The notes: generated by a model from the letters alone, not told the origin. Positions 36,340-46,109 are shown, counted from the stretch's first letter. The stretch: DNA of 64,000 bases from Castellaniella sp. (GCF_034675845.1 NZ_JAUCCU010000002.1:682001-746000); one strand, 5' to 3'. Numbers and translations are program-made.

Positions 36340-37080
36340 ATGTCGGAAGCCATCATCAGCCTGAAAAAAGTCAACAAGTGGTATGGGCAGTTTCATGTCC
36401 TGAAAGACCTCAATCTGGATGTCTCGTCCGGTGAGCGCATCGTCATCTGCGGGCCGTCTGGTTCAGGAAAATCCACCATGATCCGCTGCATCAATCGCCT
36501 GGAAGAACACCAGGAAGGCCAGATCATTGTGGATGGCACGGAACTCACCAACGATCTCAGGCAAATTGAAACCATCCGCCGCGACGTGGGCATGGTGTTC
36601 CAGCATTTTAATTTGTTCCCCCACATGACCGTGCTGGAAAATCTGACCCTGGGCCCCGTTTGGGTGCTGAAGCGCCCCAAGGCCGAGGCCGAGGCCACCG
36701 CCATGAAGTACCTCGAACGGGTGCAGATTCCCGATCAGGCAAAAAAATATCCTGGTCAGCTGTCGGGTGGGCAGCAGCAGCGCGTGGCCATCGCTCGATC
36801 CCTGTGCATGAATCCAAAAATCATGTTGTTCGACGAGCCGACTTCGGCGCTGGACCCGGAAATGGTCAAGGAAGTCCTGGACGTCATGGTGGAATTGGCC
36901 CAGGAAACCGGCATGACCATGCTGTGCGTGACCCACGAGATGGGTTTTGCCCGCAAGGTCGCAGACCGCGTGATTTTCATGGATCATGGCGAAATCATCG
37001 AGGAAAACACCCCCGATGAGTTCTTCGACCACCCCAAGAACGAACGGACCAAGCTTTTTCTGAGCCAGATCCTGAGCTAA
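36340..37080 (+). CDS. aapP: General L-amino-acid ABC transporter ATP-binding protein AapP
   Basis: A 246-residue ATPase. Walker A GPSGSGKST, signature LSGGQQQRVAIARSL, Walker B IMLFDEPTSALDPEM and the H-loop CVTHEMGFA are intact. It ends the aapJQMP operon. No clear terminator was recognised in the 47 bases before the convergent gene. Confidence 0.95.
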   Translation: MSEAIISLKKVNKWYGQFHVLKDLNLDVSSGERIVICGPSGSGKSTMIRCINRLEEHQEGQIIVDGTELTNDLRQIETIRRDVGMVFQHFNLFPHMTVLENLTLGPVWVLKRPKAEAEATAMKYLERVQIPDQAKKYPGQLSGGQQQRVAIARSLCMNPKIMLFDEPTSALDPEMVKEVLDVMVELAQETGMTMLCVTHEMGFARKVADRVIFMDHGEIIEENTPDEFFDHPKNERTKLFLSQILS

Positions 37081-37127
37081 GGGGGAACCACAGCGCCTGC
37101 GTGCCGCTCGACTTGTTCAGGGGGCGT

Positions 37128-39299
37128 TTAAGCGCTTGCTTGTCCATATCCGTGGACCAGTTTTTCAAATTGATCCACGGGTGTGGGCCTGCCAAACAGG
37201 TATCCCTGCCAGCTTAAACAGCCCTGGGCCTGCAAAAAACGGCGCTGGGCATCGGTTTCTACGCCTTCGGCAATGACCTGCAGCCCAAAGGCGTCCCCCA
37301 GACTGACAATCGTGCGGACCAGTGCCGCATCGCTGGCATCGCCCAGAGCGTCCTGTACGAAGCTCTGATCGATTTTCAATTCATCCAGTGGCAAACGCTT
37401 AAGATAGGCCAAGGAAGAATACCCTGTCCCAAAATCGTCCAGTGCAAATCTCAGCCCCTGGGCCTTGAGTTGCTGCATCTTGATCACCGTGGATTCGACA
37501 TTCTGCAACAGCAGGCTTTCGGTAATTTCCAGCCCCAATAGTCTAGGATTGGCACCAGTTTGCTGCAGGACATCCAGGACCTGATCCACAAAGTCTTCCC
37601 GATAAAACTGCAGTGGGCTGATGTTGACCGATAAGGTCAGCTTGGCCAGCACAGGGTCTTGTTGCCATTGTGCCAATTGCAGGCAGGCGGCACGCAATAT
37701 TTGGCCGCCCAGCGGGATGATCAAGCCCGTTTCTTCGGCCAGCGGAATGAACTGGGCCGGCGAAATCAGGCCCTGGCTTGGGTGCGGCCAACGCACCAGG
37801 ACCTCGGCCCCCACGATCTGTCCGCTGCGCACCTGGGGTTGAAAATAAGGCTGCAACTGACCCTGTTCGATGGCGATCTGTAAATCGGCTTCCAGCTTTG
37901 CCCGTTTGCTGATACGGGCCTGGGTCTGGGTATCGTAAAAAGCCAGTGTATTGCGGCCATTGGCCTTGGCCTGATACATGGCCATGTCAACCTGCTGCAG
38001 CAAGGTCTCGGGGGTTTCGTCTTGGCCCTGAAAAACAGCCACCCCGATGCTGGCTGTGCCACGATAGCTTTGTCCGTCCAGTAAAATTGAAGCTGACCGC
38101 AGGATCAAGAGAATTTTTTGGCCCAGTTGACTGGCTTGTTGTGCGGCTTTATCGGGCGTTTGCTGGCTGGCGGCCATCACCAAGACAAAGGTATCGCCAG
38201 CGTAGCGCGCCAAAGTATCGTCAGGCTGCAGGCAAGCACGCAGTTGCTGTGCCACCTGGCGCAGCAACTGGTCTCCGCAGCTGTGTCCCCGGGCTTCATT
38301 CAAGGTTTTGAAACGATCCAATCCCAGCATGAGCACTGCACCGCATTGCTTGCTGCGTATGCCTTGGTGTAGCGTTTCGGCCAATCTCTCTTTCAGCAAT
38401 CGGCGGTTGGCCAAGCCTGTGAGCGAATCATAATAGGCCAGGTAATTGATTTGCTCTTCAGCTGCTTTATAGCGGCTGAGGTCCTCGAAAATCGCAATTT
38501 CACCAGTGTCCAGCAAAATGCCCGAAATCGCCATGCTGCAAAACGTGCCATCTGCCCGGCGTATATTGTATTCGCTGCGTTCAATCAATCCACCCTGGGC
38601 AGCCGCCTGGGCGCGTAGCGTGCTCCAGCGGGTTTTTGCTTCATGGCGTTCGCTTGCGTCAGGAAAGGCCAAGCGCCACCAACTGCCTGGGTTGACCAGC
38701 TCTTTGCTGCTATAACCCGTCATATCCATGAAGTTGCGGTTATAAAAAACCCGTTGCGTCGCAGAGCCGGATTGCAGTATCCCCAACGGCAGATGATCCA
38801 GAATATTGCGTAGGTGGGCTTCACTGACACGCAAGGCGTCTTGCATCTGTCGCCGTTCGGTGATGTCCTGGATGACCCCAATATCGTATAGGCGCAATCC
38901 ATCGTCTTGCTCGACGGGCGCAACGGTCAAATCTATCCAGACTGTTTGACCATCCTTACGAATTTGACGTTTTTCAATGTGGAAAGAGGCGCGTTTGCCC
39001 TGGCGTAGTTCGTCGCGCAGGGTTTGCGTCAGGCGGTTGTCGTCGTCCGGGCTGGATAGCTTGAAGACCAGCTGCCCGTTTAGTTCTTGCCTGGTATAGC
39101 CCAAAATATCAGCGTAACGTTGATTCACACGTTCGAAACGCCCGGTTTCCATATTCACCAAGGCAATGCCTACGGCGGCTTGGTTGAATATGGTTTGCAG
39201 GTGTTGATGGCTTTCTTTCAGGGCCAGATAGTCTGCTGGTATCCCGGCATGGGGCTTGGGGCGAGGCCTACGCAGCCACCGCAGCAAAAAATCAAGCAT
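37128..39299 (-). CDS. PAS-PAS-GGDEF-EAL protein, probable c-di-GMP phosphodiesterase
   Basis: A signalling protein of about 723 residues. Domain order is PAS (about 30-150), PAS (about 160-280), GGDEF (about 290-450) and EAL (about 465-715). The GGDEF signature is degenerate, RYAGDTF in place of RxGGDEF, so cyclase activity is unlikely. The EAL domain looks active: EVLVRW, NISPLQF, LEITESLL, DDFGTGYSSL, KIDQSFV and EGVET are present. The degenerate GGDEF may bind GTP as a regulator. The start is ATG 39299 or GTG 39308. No membrane segments are seen. Confidence 0.9.
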   Translation of the reverse strand: MLDFLLRWLRRPRPKPHAGIPADYLALKESHQHLQTIFNQAAVGIALVNMETGRFERVNQRYADILGYTRQELNGQLVFKLSSPDDDNRLTQTLRDELRQGKRASFHIEKRQIRKDGQTVWIDLTVAPVEQDDGLRLYDIGVIQDITERRQMQDALRVSEAHLRNILDHLPLGILQSGSATQRVFYNRNFMDMTGYSSKELVNPGSWWRLAFPDASERHEAKTRWSTLRAQAAAQGGLIERSEYNIRRADGTFCSMAISGILLDTGEIAIFEDLSRYKAAEEQINYLAYYDSLTGLANRRLLKERLAETLHQGIRSKQCGAVLMLGLDRFKTLNEARGHSCGDQLLRQVAQQLRACLQPDDTLARYAGDTFVLVMAASQQTPDKAAQQASQLGQKILLILRSASILLDGQSYRGTASIGVAVFQGQDETPETLLQQVDMAMYQAKANGRNTLAFYDTQTQARISKRAKLEADLQIAIEQGQLQPYFQPQVRSGQIVGAEVLVRWPHPSQGLISPAQFIPLAEETGLIIPLGGQILRAACLQLAQWQQDPVLAKLTLSVNISPLQFYREDFVDQVLDVLQQTGANPRLLGLEITESLLLQNVESTVIKMQQLKAQGLRFALDDFGTGYSSLAYLKRLPLDELKIDQSFVQDALGDASDAALVRTIVSLGDAFGLQVIAEGVETDAQRRFLQAQGCLSWQGYLFGRPTPVDQFEKLVHGYGQASA

Positions 39300-39517
39300 C
39301 ACAGGCACCCAGGAAATCAGAAGATATAGATTCTATGCTAGATATGAGTGAAAGCTGGGGGAAGTTGCAGGGCGATTCGCGCATTTTCCGGGCCGCCGCT
39401 GTGTTCTGTGCGATTGTGAGCCAATCCCCTGAGCTTCGCAGGCAGTTCATCAAAGCGTTTAAATTCTCACCCAGAGGCTATTGCGCTTGACTCAGGCAAA
39501 ATGGGCGGCGTGAAGCG

Positions 39518-39543
39518 AACAGGCCCCCGAATGGGAGCCTGTT
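39518..39543 (-). terminator. Possible terminator hairpin after the cupredoxin gene
   Basis: AACAGGC (39518-39524) pairs with GCCTGTT (39537-39543), and an inner CCC/GGG extends the stem with one bulged base. It lies 25 bases past the cupredoxin stop on the minus strand. No T run follows. The rest of the gap from 39309 to 39517 shows nothing recognised. Confidence 0.4.
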
Positions 39544-39567
39544 GTCTACGTCAGACTAAAAAGCGGC

Positions 39568-40089
39568 TTAATCAATGGGCTGGCCTTTTAATATTTCCAC
39601 CACAGAAGGCAAGGCCTGCAGCGCTGCCGCCGGCAACTGGGCATCCGTGCCTGCATAAGGCGACTGTGCGGTATCGGCAGTGCCGACGATCAGGCGGCCC
39701 ACCATGCCGGCATGTTCGTGGGGCAGGCAGAAGTAATCGTAAACGCCAGGCACTGTAAACGTCATGCTGAATGACTGACCCGGCATCAGATAATCCGAAT
39801 TCCAGCCTTTCGCACCATCGGGGATGCGTTGTGGCTTTTTGTTGCTGGGATCATATGAGGTCGTGGTGTGGACGTTGCCAGCGTCCTGATTGACCCAGCG
39901 CACAAGCTGGCCGGGCTGGATCAATAGCCCACGCGGGCGGAACCAGACTTGGGAACCGTTGGCTGTACCAGCCATGGCGATCTCGACCTCGCTGGCGGCA
40001 TTGGCCCTGCGCAACAGGGTTGCCGTCAACAGCAGGCCGCCCCCAGCCGACAAAATCAGTCGTCGGCGGGAGTCAAAGGCCTTGATCAT
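39568..40089 (-). CDS. Exported cupredoxin (plastocyanin/pseudoazurin-like copper protein)
   Basis: A 173-residue protein with an N-terminal Tat-like signal (DSRRRLILSAGGGLLLTATLL, cut near RANA). The cupredoxin fold shows type 1 copper ligands: His in NVHTTTSY (about 75) and the C-terminal loop FCLPHEHAGMVG (Cys, His and Met, about 124-133). It probably carries electrons or copper in the periplasm. The start at 40089 overlaps the stop of the preceding DUF5602-like gene (TAATG), so the two are cotranslated. Confidence 0.85.
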   Translation of the reverse strand: MIKAFDSRRRLILSAGGGLLLTATLLRRANAASEVEIAMAGTANGSQVWFRPRGLLIQPGQLVRWVNQDAGNVHTTTSYDPSNKKPQRIPDGAKGWNSDYLMPGQSFSMTFTVPGVYDYFCLPHEHAGMVGRLIVGTADTAQSPYAGTDAQLPAAALQALPSVVEILKGQPID

Positions 40090-40523
40090 TACTTGGCGAC
40101 CCGACTTTCTTGGGCGGCAGGGATATTCCACAGCACGATGTGGATGTGTGGCTCGGCCACGCCCGGATGGCCTGCGTTATACATCATGTCCACATGGTCT
40201 ACGGTACCAGCCGGCACCTTCAGGTCGGATAGATTCATGTCGGCCTTCATCATGGACAGCGGAATCATATAGGTGGTGCTGACCAGCTTGCCATCGTGGT
40301 CATAGGCCAGGAACGGGCCCGCAGGCAGGGTGGCGGGATCGACGAATAGCTGACCCATGCCTGGGATGAAATCAGGCAGCTTCACCAGTGAACTGACCGC
40401 CTTGTAAGGGGCGGCGGGAGGAGCGGATTGCACGGCAGCCTCGGCGGCCAGGGCAGGGGTGGCCCCCATGGACAAAGTCATTGCAGCGGCGGCGGCTGTG
40501 GCGGTCAGAATGGAACGGATCAT
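40089..40523 (-). CDS. Exported DUF5602-like protein paired with the cupredoxin
   Basis: A 144-residue protein with a signal peptide (MIRSILTATAAAAAMTLSMG, cut near ALA-AE). The mature domain has ...PDFIPGMGQLFVDPATLPAGPFLAYDHDGKLV followed by HVDMMYNAGHPGVAEPHIHIVLW, whose clustered His and Met residues could bind metal. The pattern resembles the TTHB210 / DUF5602 family, which has no known function. It is the first gene of a two-gene operon with the cupredoxin. Confidence 0.7.
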   Translation of the reverse strand: MIRSILTATAAAAAMTLSMGATPALAAEAAVQSAPPAAPYKAVSSLVKLPDFIPGMGQLFVDPATLPAGPFLAYDHDGKLVSTTYMIPLSMMKADMNLSDLKVPAGTVDHVDMMYNAGHPGVAEPHIHIVLWNIPAAQESRVAK

Positions 40524-40603
40524 GGTCTATCTCCTGATAGCGTGTATATGAGGCAACTTGTGGCCTCGTCACCCCATTGGATGCACCCAGGAGAAAGAAC
40601 GTT

Positions 40604-41779
40604 TCACGTAGAAAGCGCAGGCACGGTTTCGGGCAGGTGAAATATGGCCAGCGAAGAATTGACAGCCCCGGCCAGGCGCTGCTGCGTGTGGGCGTTGCTG
40701 GTTGCCGCTTGGGCCAGGCGGGCATTGTGCTCGGTGATGGTTTCCAGTTCTGCCATGGCCTGATGGATCTGACTGATGTCTGCGGATTGTTCTTCGGTGG
40801 CCGCCGTGATTTCTTCGATCAGTGTCGATACCTGGGCAATGACCTGCACAATACTCTGCATGGTGTCCCCGGCCTTGTGGGCTTGCTGCATGCCGGACTC
40901 AACGCGGGTGGAGGACAGGGAAATAAGCGCCCGGATTTCGCGCGCGGCGTTGGCGCTGCGCTGCGCCAGGCCTTGAACTTCGGCGGCCACGACCGCGAAG
41001 CCGCGCCCCTGTTCACCGGCTCTGGCCGCTTCGACCGAGGCATTCAGGGCCAGGATATTGGTCTGAAAGGCGATGCTGTCGATGATGCCGATGATATCGG
41101 TCATCTTGGCCGCGCTGTCGGTGATTTCTGTCATGGTGCGGGTGACTTCTGCTGCGGTGTGCCCGCCTTGGCCGGCGACGGCAGCGGCTTGGTGGGCCAG
41201 AAGCTTGGCTTGTTTGGCGTTGTCTGCATTGCTGCCGATGGTGCGCAGCAGTTGCTCGATGCTGCTGGCGGTATGTCGTAGCGCCGTGGATGATTGTTCG
41301 GTGTGCTGGGTCAGATCCTGGTTGCCGTTGGCGATATCCTGGGCGGCCTGCTGCATTTGCTGGGTATTGTCCAGGGTAGAGGCAACGATGGATTTCAAGC
41401 CCGTTTGCATGTCCTTGATGCCCTGGAACATATTGCCGATTTCATCACGCGTCCAGACCTCGATGGGGGTGGTCAGGTCGCCCGCCGCAATGCGGCTGAG
41501 CAAGCCGCCAGTGTCGCGCAGCGGGCGCACAACCATCCCGTACAGCCAGCGATAGGCCAGGAAAATGTTGACCGTGGCTGCCAACAGGATCGCGGCCAAT
41601 ACAGACAGAAAGCCTGACGTGCCGGGATTCTGGCCTGCTGGTGCATCCGGCCAGCCTGCACCCAAAGCAGGGCGCAACCACATGGCACAGGCCAAAGCAG
41701 CCAGTATCCAGACCAGCAGTGATAGCAAAATCAGGGACAATCGCATACGCAGCGAGCATCCGGACAGAAAGCCTTTCAT
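40604..41779 (-). CDS. Methyl-accepting chemotaxis protein with minimal periplasmic part
   Basis: A 391-residue chemoreceptor. Two membrane segments (about 12-35 and 55-80) enclose only about 20 residues of periplasmic loop, so there is no classical ligand-binding domain. A HAMP linker follows (VVRPLRDTGGLLSRIAAGDLTTPIEV), then the signalling domain with the hairpin tip AARAGEQGRGFAVVAAEVQGLAQRSANAAREI. The C-terminus has no CheR-binding pentapeptide. It may sense membrane or cytoplasmic cues. Confidence 0.9.
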   Translation of the reverse strand: MKGFLSGCSLRMRLSLILLSLLVWILAALACAMWLRPALGAGWPDAPAGQNPGTSGFLSVLAAILLAATVNIFLAYRWLYGMVVRPLRDTGGLLSRIAAGDLTTPIEVWTRDEIGNMFQGIKDMQTGLKSIVASTLDNTQQMQQAAQDIANGNQDLTQHTEQSSTALRHTASSIEQLLRTIGSNADNAKQAKLLAHQAAAVAGQGGHTAAEVTRTMTEITDSAAKMTDIIGIIDSIAFQTNILALNASVEAARAGEQGRGFAVVAAEVQGLAQRSANAAREIRALISLSSTRVESGMQQAHKAGDTMQSIVQVIAQVSTLIEEITAATEEQSADISQIHQAMAELETITEHNARLAQAATSNAHTQQRLAGAVNSSLAIFHLPETVPALST

Positions 41780-42079
41780 GGGGGTGTCTCCAAGGGTCGT
41801 GGACTGCCATGGCGCCGACTATTTTTTTCCGGTCATATGAGTCGGGAGGCTGGTCTGATCTGCTCAGATCACAGCATCCCGCATTTTTATTCTGGCATGA
41901 GACATTCGCCCCTGACATATCATTACCTGGATGATGCTTATCAAGGTTTGATGATGGGGCGGTCGATCATGCGTTCTTGCATCATGGGCTTCCCTAGTGT
42001 TCTGATTATTACTGATGTGATATCTTTTGAAGGATTTTCGTGTGGATTCATGACCCTATTTACCAAGTGACGAGGCGCT
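41780..42079. other. Intergenic region between the chemoreceptor and the diguanylate cyclase (divergent)
   Basis: 300 bases without a supported gene. It should hold the promoters of both divergent genes, and the right part is AT-richer. No confident promoter, operator or RNA structure was recognised. Confidence 0.3.
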
Positions 42080-43378
42080 ATGTCCAGTCAGGCATCCGAT
42101 CATTTCGCACCCTTGTCAGACAATGCTGTGCTAAGACAGGTTTTGGATGGTTTGGGCGCGATTATCTACATCAAGGATACCGAAGGACGGCTGACCTACG
42201 CCAATGATGTGTTGTTGCGGCGTTTCGGTTGTGCTTTGGCCGATATTCTGGGCAAGAAAGATCACCACTATATGGACGCGCAGGCCGCCCGTGGCTTTCG
42301 CAAGAACGACGTGTTGGTCATGCAGTCCGGACAGCGTCTGACCGCCGAAGAGTCCATGCCAGACCCCATAACCGGAAAATTGCGCTGGTATCGGTCTGTC
42401 AAAAGTCCCTTATACGATGCCCAGCAACGCTTGCTGGGCATCAGCGGCGTGTCTTTTGAGATCACTCACGAAAAAAAGACAGAGACCAAGGCCCAGCAGC
42501 ACAAGGCTTTGTTGGATATGGTGCTGGATAATCTAGGGGCCTGCATCTATATGAAAGATCAGGATGGCCGCTATTTGTATGCCAATCAGCGCGTGGCCGA
42601 GACCTTTCAGCGTCCGATCCAGGACATCGTCGGCTGGCGCGATGTCGATATCCTGCCGCCGGATCGGGCCGAGAGTCATTCTGCGATGGATCGTCGTCTG
42701 TTTGAATCAGGGCAGCGCCTGGAGGGCGAAGAATCCCTGCTTGATGCCAGTGGGCGCATGCATCACTACTGGACTGTCAAGGTTCCCTGGACCCTGCCTC
42801 AGGGCGAACAGGCGGTGATTGGCCTGACCACGGACATCACCGAGCTGCATGAGCTCAAAGAGCAATTGCAGACTCAGGCCACCACGGATAGCCTGACCGC
42901 CGTGGCAAACCGGCGTTGCTTTTACGAACATGCCGTGCGCGATTTTGCCGGTAGCCGCCGCCGCGGCCATGACTTGAGCCTGATCACGCTGGATGTCGAT
43001 CATTTCAAACAAATCAATGACCAGTATGGCCATCTGGTCGGGGATGCCGTCTTGCGGGGCCTGGCGCGGGTGTGCACGGATGCGCTGCGCGAAGAAGATG
43101 TATTTGCCCGCATAGGGGGGGAAGAGTTTGCCGTATTGCTGCCCGCCACAGACTTGGTGACCGCCCTGAGCATCGCCGAGCGGCTGCGGACCCTGATCAT
43201 ACAAGGGCGGTTTTGCCCGGAACATTCCGCGCTGCAGGTCAGCGCGAGCTTTGGGGTGGTCAGCCGCGAAGCCGACGATGCAGGCTTCGATGCCTTGTTC
43301 TCCAGGGCTGACGACGCCCTGTATCAGGCTAAAAAACAGGGCCGCAATCAGGTGGTCAGTATGTCAGCCTTGGCTTGA
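42080..43378 (+). CDS. PAS-PAS-GGDEF diguanylate cyclase
   Basis: A 432-residue c-di-GMP synthase. Two PAS domains (about 20-135 and 145-260) share the block IYIKDTEGRLTYAN / IYMKDQDGRYLYAN. The GGDEF domain (about 270-430) has the active motif RIGGEEFAVL and an upstream RxxD inhibitory site (REED, five residues before GGEEF), so product inhibition is likely. No membrane segment is seen. Its last 15 bases overlap the end of the convergent gene. Confidence 0.93.
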   Translation: MSSQASDHFAPLSDNAVLRQVLDGLGAIIYIKDTEGRLTYANDVLLRRFGCALADILGKKDHHYMDAQAARGFRKNDVLVMQSGQRLTAEESMPDPITGKLRWYRSVKSPLYDAQQRLLGISGVSFEITHEKKTETKAQQHKALLDMVLDNLGACIYMKDQDGRYLYANQRVAETFQRPIQDIVGWRDVDILPPDRAESHSAMDRRLFESGQRLEGEESLLDASGRMHHYWTVKVPWTLPQGEQAVIGLTTDITELHELKEQLQTQATTDSLTAVANRRCFYEHAVRDFAGSRRRGHDLSLITLDVDHFKQINDQYGHLVGDAVLRGLARVCTDALREEDVFARIGGEEFAVLLPATDLVTALSIAERLRTLIIQGRFCPEHSALQVSASFGVVSREADDAGFDALFSRADDALYQAKKQGRNQVVSMSALA

Positions 43379-44599
43379 TGGTTTTCCTGCCGCTGCCTGT
43401 ACATAAGGGCAGGTGGATGTACTAAGCGGCCCATAGGCAGTTTCGGCGGGGATGACGGCGACCACTTTGTGCAGATCCCAGGGGCCGGTGCTTTCAGCTG
43501 GAGTTTTTACCTGCAGCAGAGTCAGATCATTCATCATGCGGCCATCGGCGCGGATAATCCCGTTTTGTACAAAGAAATCATTCACCGGATGGGACTTCAG
43601 CCACTGCATCATGGCATCGGCATCGTCTGAGCCTGTTTCGCGGACAGCATTCAGATAGCTGGAGACAGCGGAGTAGTTCCCAGCCTGGCTGTAGGTCGGC
43701 ATGCGACCGATTTTTTCCAGATAGCGTTCAGACCAGACTTCAGCCTCTGGGGTTTTATTCCAATACCAGGGCACGGTGAAATACATGCCCTGGGTAACGT
43801 CTAGCCCTAATGCATGAATGTCCAGTAGGGTCGTGGTCAAGCCCACAGGGGTCATGGTGCTGGTCAGGCCGAATTCAACGGCCGTTTTCAGCGAGTTGAC
43901 CAGATCGGCCCCTGCATTGGCCAGCGCCAGTACAGTGGCGCCCGAGCTTTGGGCCTGCAGGATAAAGGATGAAAAATCAGCCACGCCCAAGGGCGTGCGC
44001 ACGGCCCCCAGGACTTTTCCCCCGGATTGCTGGACGACGGCTGCGGTGTCACGCTCCAGTTCGTGACCAAAGGTGTAATCAGTGGTCAGGAAAAACCAGG
44101 ATTGTCCGCCTTGGCCGACAACCGCTGCCCCTGTGCCTCGGGCCAGGCCGCTGGTGGAATAGGTGTATTGGATGGTGTAGGGGTTGCACTGCGCATTGGT
44201 GAAAGCTGATGCCCCAGCCCCCGATGTAATGAAGGGTTTTTTCTTTTCGGCGGCTACGGCCGACATGGCCAGGCTGGCGGCTGAATTTGTGCCGCCTATC
44301 AATAAATCCAGTTGCTGGTTATCGAACCAGTCGCGCGCCAGGGCAGATGAGACATCGGCCTTATTGCGGCTGTCAGCCGTCAGTAGTTCGATGGACTTGC
44401 CGTTGATTTGACCACCGGCATCGGCAATGGCCATGCGGATGGCTTCAGCCCCGCCAGGGCCGTCGCCGTCGGCATAAACCCCGGACATATCGGTGATGAA
44501 GCCGATGCGGATGATGTCGTCGGAGATGCCGGTGCTATGGGCTGGGCTGCACAGCAGGGCCAGCGTCAGGCTAGTGGCCAGACTAGAGAATATCTTCAT
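43364..44599 (-). CDS. Branched-chain-type ABC transporter binding protein (orphan)
   Basis: A 411-residue periplasmic binding protein of the LivJ / Peripla_BP_6 type. The signal peptide is MKIFSSLATSLTLALLCSPAHS. IIRIGFITDMSGVYADGDGPGGAEAIRMAIADAGGQINGK is the typical N-terminal lobe. No permease or ATPase genes of the Liv type are nearby, so it must use a distant transporter or act as a receptor. Its ligand is unknown. Confidence 0.88.
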   Translation of the reverse strand: MKIFSSLATSLTLALLCSPAHSTGISDDIIRIGFITDMSGVYADGDGPGGAEAIRMAIADAGGQINGKSIELLTADSRNKADVSSALARDWFDNQQLDLLIGGTNSAASLAMSAVAAEKKKPFITSGAGASAFTNAQCNPYTIQYTYSTSGLARGTGAAVVGQGGQSWFFLTTDYTFGHELERDTAAVVQQSGGKVLGAVRTPLGVADFSSFILQAQSSGATVLALANAGADLVNSLKTAVEFGLTSTMTPVGLTTTLLDIHALGLDVTQGMYFTVPWYWNKTPEAEVWSERYLEKIGRMPTYSQAGNYSAVSSYLNAVRETGSDDADAMMQWLKSHPVNDFFVQNGIIRADGRMMNDLTLLQVKTPAESTGPWDLHKVVAVIPAETAYGPLSTSTCPYVQAAAGKPSSQG

Positions 44600-44732
44600 G
44601 GGGAAACCTGTATATCAATGGTAAACGGGATGCAATGCATGAACCAGCCTTGGGGACAGGCACAATCATGCCAGCAAATGCCCGCCAAGACGGTGGTATG
44701 CCTACTGCTGGCGCGGTTTGGTTTTGCAGGCG

Positions 44733-46109
44733 CTACCAGGCGCCATGGTGCTCGGGTACCCGATGCACCAGTGGCAGCGCCGCCAGCACCAGCGCCGCCA
44801 GTCCCCCATAAATCCAGGCCTGGCTCTGGCCGGGGTGCTGTGAAACCGACAATACGGTAGTGACCAGGGAAATAAAAGTGATGGTACCCAGCTGCATTGC
44901 CAGCGTGCGCAGCGCCGCCAAGGTTGCAGCGGATTTTGGGGCCAGTTGCAGGCCTGCGTTGCGGCTGGCCGGATTGACGCTGCCGGTGCCCACACCGATC
45001 AAAAAAGCGGTGGCCGCCAGCCAGGCAAAAGGCGACCAGCCAAAGGCGGGGGGCAGTGCCAGCAGCGTCATGCCGATGGCGATGATGACGCCGCCCACAT
45101 ACAGCGGCAAGCGGTAGCCGGTACGCCGGATAAGCAGGGTGCAGAGCAGGGACAGCAGGATGGCGGCCACACCCTGGGCAACCAGCAAGGACCCAGAGAG
45201 CAAGGCGTCCATCTGATAGCGGTTGGTGGCATACAGCGGAATCAGCGTGATGGCACCGATGGTAATGCCGCCAAAGATCAGGTTGATCAAGTTGACGACC
45301 CCAAAGCCCGGACCATGAATCAGGTTTGGGGTGATAAAGGGATGGCTGCTACGGTGGATATGATGAAAAAATCTCCAGCCTGTCAGCAGCGCCAACACAC
45401 CCGGCACCAGAATCTGAGCCGACAGCACCGGGAGATCGGGCTCGCCCAGGTAGCTGGCCGTCAGCATGCTGGCCAACAAGCAGACCCCCAGGTATCCCAG
45501 GCCCAGATAGTCCAGACCGGGGCCGGGCTTGCGTTCACGCACTGGATCTGGCGGGATATAGCGCAGCGCCATCCAGAGTATCAGCAGGCCGATCGGGACA
45601 TTGACGAAAAAAACGCCGCGCCAGTTCCAGTAAGCCACGAACAGGCCCCCGAATATAGGCCCGATCATCGCGCCAATGGGGAAAATACTGCCGAACAGGC
45701 TGACTGCGCGGTCACGGCTGCTGCCGAAATAATCCACCACGATGCCGGTGGCCGATGGGGTGATGCCCGCGCCGCCCGCCGCCTGCAAGGCGCGCAGGAA
45801 AATCAGCAGCACGATATTGTCGGTCAGGCCGCACAGTAACGAGGCCAGGGTAAAGACCGCCACTGATCCCATGAATACCCGACGCCGACCGATGCGTTCG
45901 CTTAAAGCACCGCTGATGGGCAGCATCAGGACGAAGCCAAAGGCAAAGGCGGTGATGGTCCAGCCCGCCCAGTTGATCGAGGTATTCAGACCATGCTGCA
46001 AATCATGCAGGACGGTGGCCACGATGGTGGAGTCGACCGACGTCATCAGCAGTGCCAGTGCGATGGTGATAAAGGCGGGTACCCGGCGAATCGTGGTGGT
46101 GGCAGGCAT
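44733..46109 (-). CDS. MFS transporter, DHA2 (drug:H+ antiporter, 14-helix type) family
   Basis: A 458-residue membrane transporter. It has the motif MTSVDSTIVATVLHDLQ in helix 1, GALSERIGRRRVFMGSV (motif A) and RALQAAGGAGITPSATGIV in helices 4-5, all typical of EmrB/QacA-type exporters. The start is three bases after the stop of the permease gene at 46113, so it is translated from the same transcript as the amino-acid transporter. Its substrate is unknown. Confidence 0.88.
   Translation of the reverse strand: MPATTTIRRVPAFITIALALLMTSVDSTIVATVLHDLQHGLNTSINWAGWTITAFAFGFVLMLPISGALSERIGRRRVFMGSVAVFTLASLLCGLTDNIVLLIFLRALQAAGGAGITPSATGIVVDYFGSSRDRAVSLFGSIFPIGAMIGPIFGGLFVAYWNWRGVFFVNVPIGLLILWMALRYIPPDPVRERKPGPGLDYLGLGYLGVCLLASMLTASYLGEPDLPVLSAQILVPGVLALLTGWRFFHHIHRSSHPFITPNLIHGPGFGVVNLINLIFGGITIGAITLIPLYATNRYQMDALLSGSLLVAQGVAAILLSLLCTLLIRRTGYRLPLYVGGVIIAIGMTLLALPPAFGWSPFAWLAATAFLIGVGTGSVNPASRNAGLQLAPKSAATLAALRTLAMQLGTITFISLVTTVLSVSQHPGQSQAWIYGGLAALVLAALPLVHRVPEHHGAW

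Noticed and set aside
44946..45839. 297-codon plus-strand ORF
   Set aside because: Gln/His/Ala-rich composition typical of the antisense of a membrane protein; it is the shadow of the DHA2 exporter.
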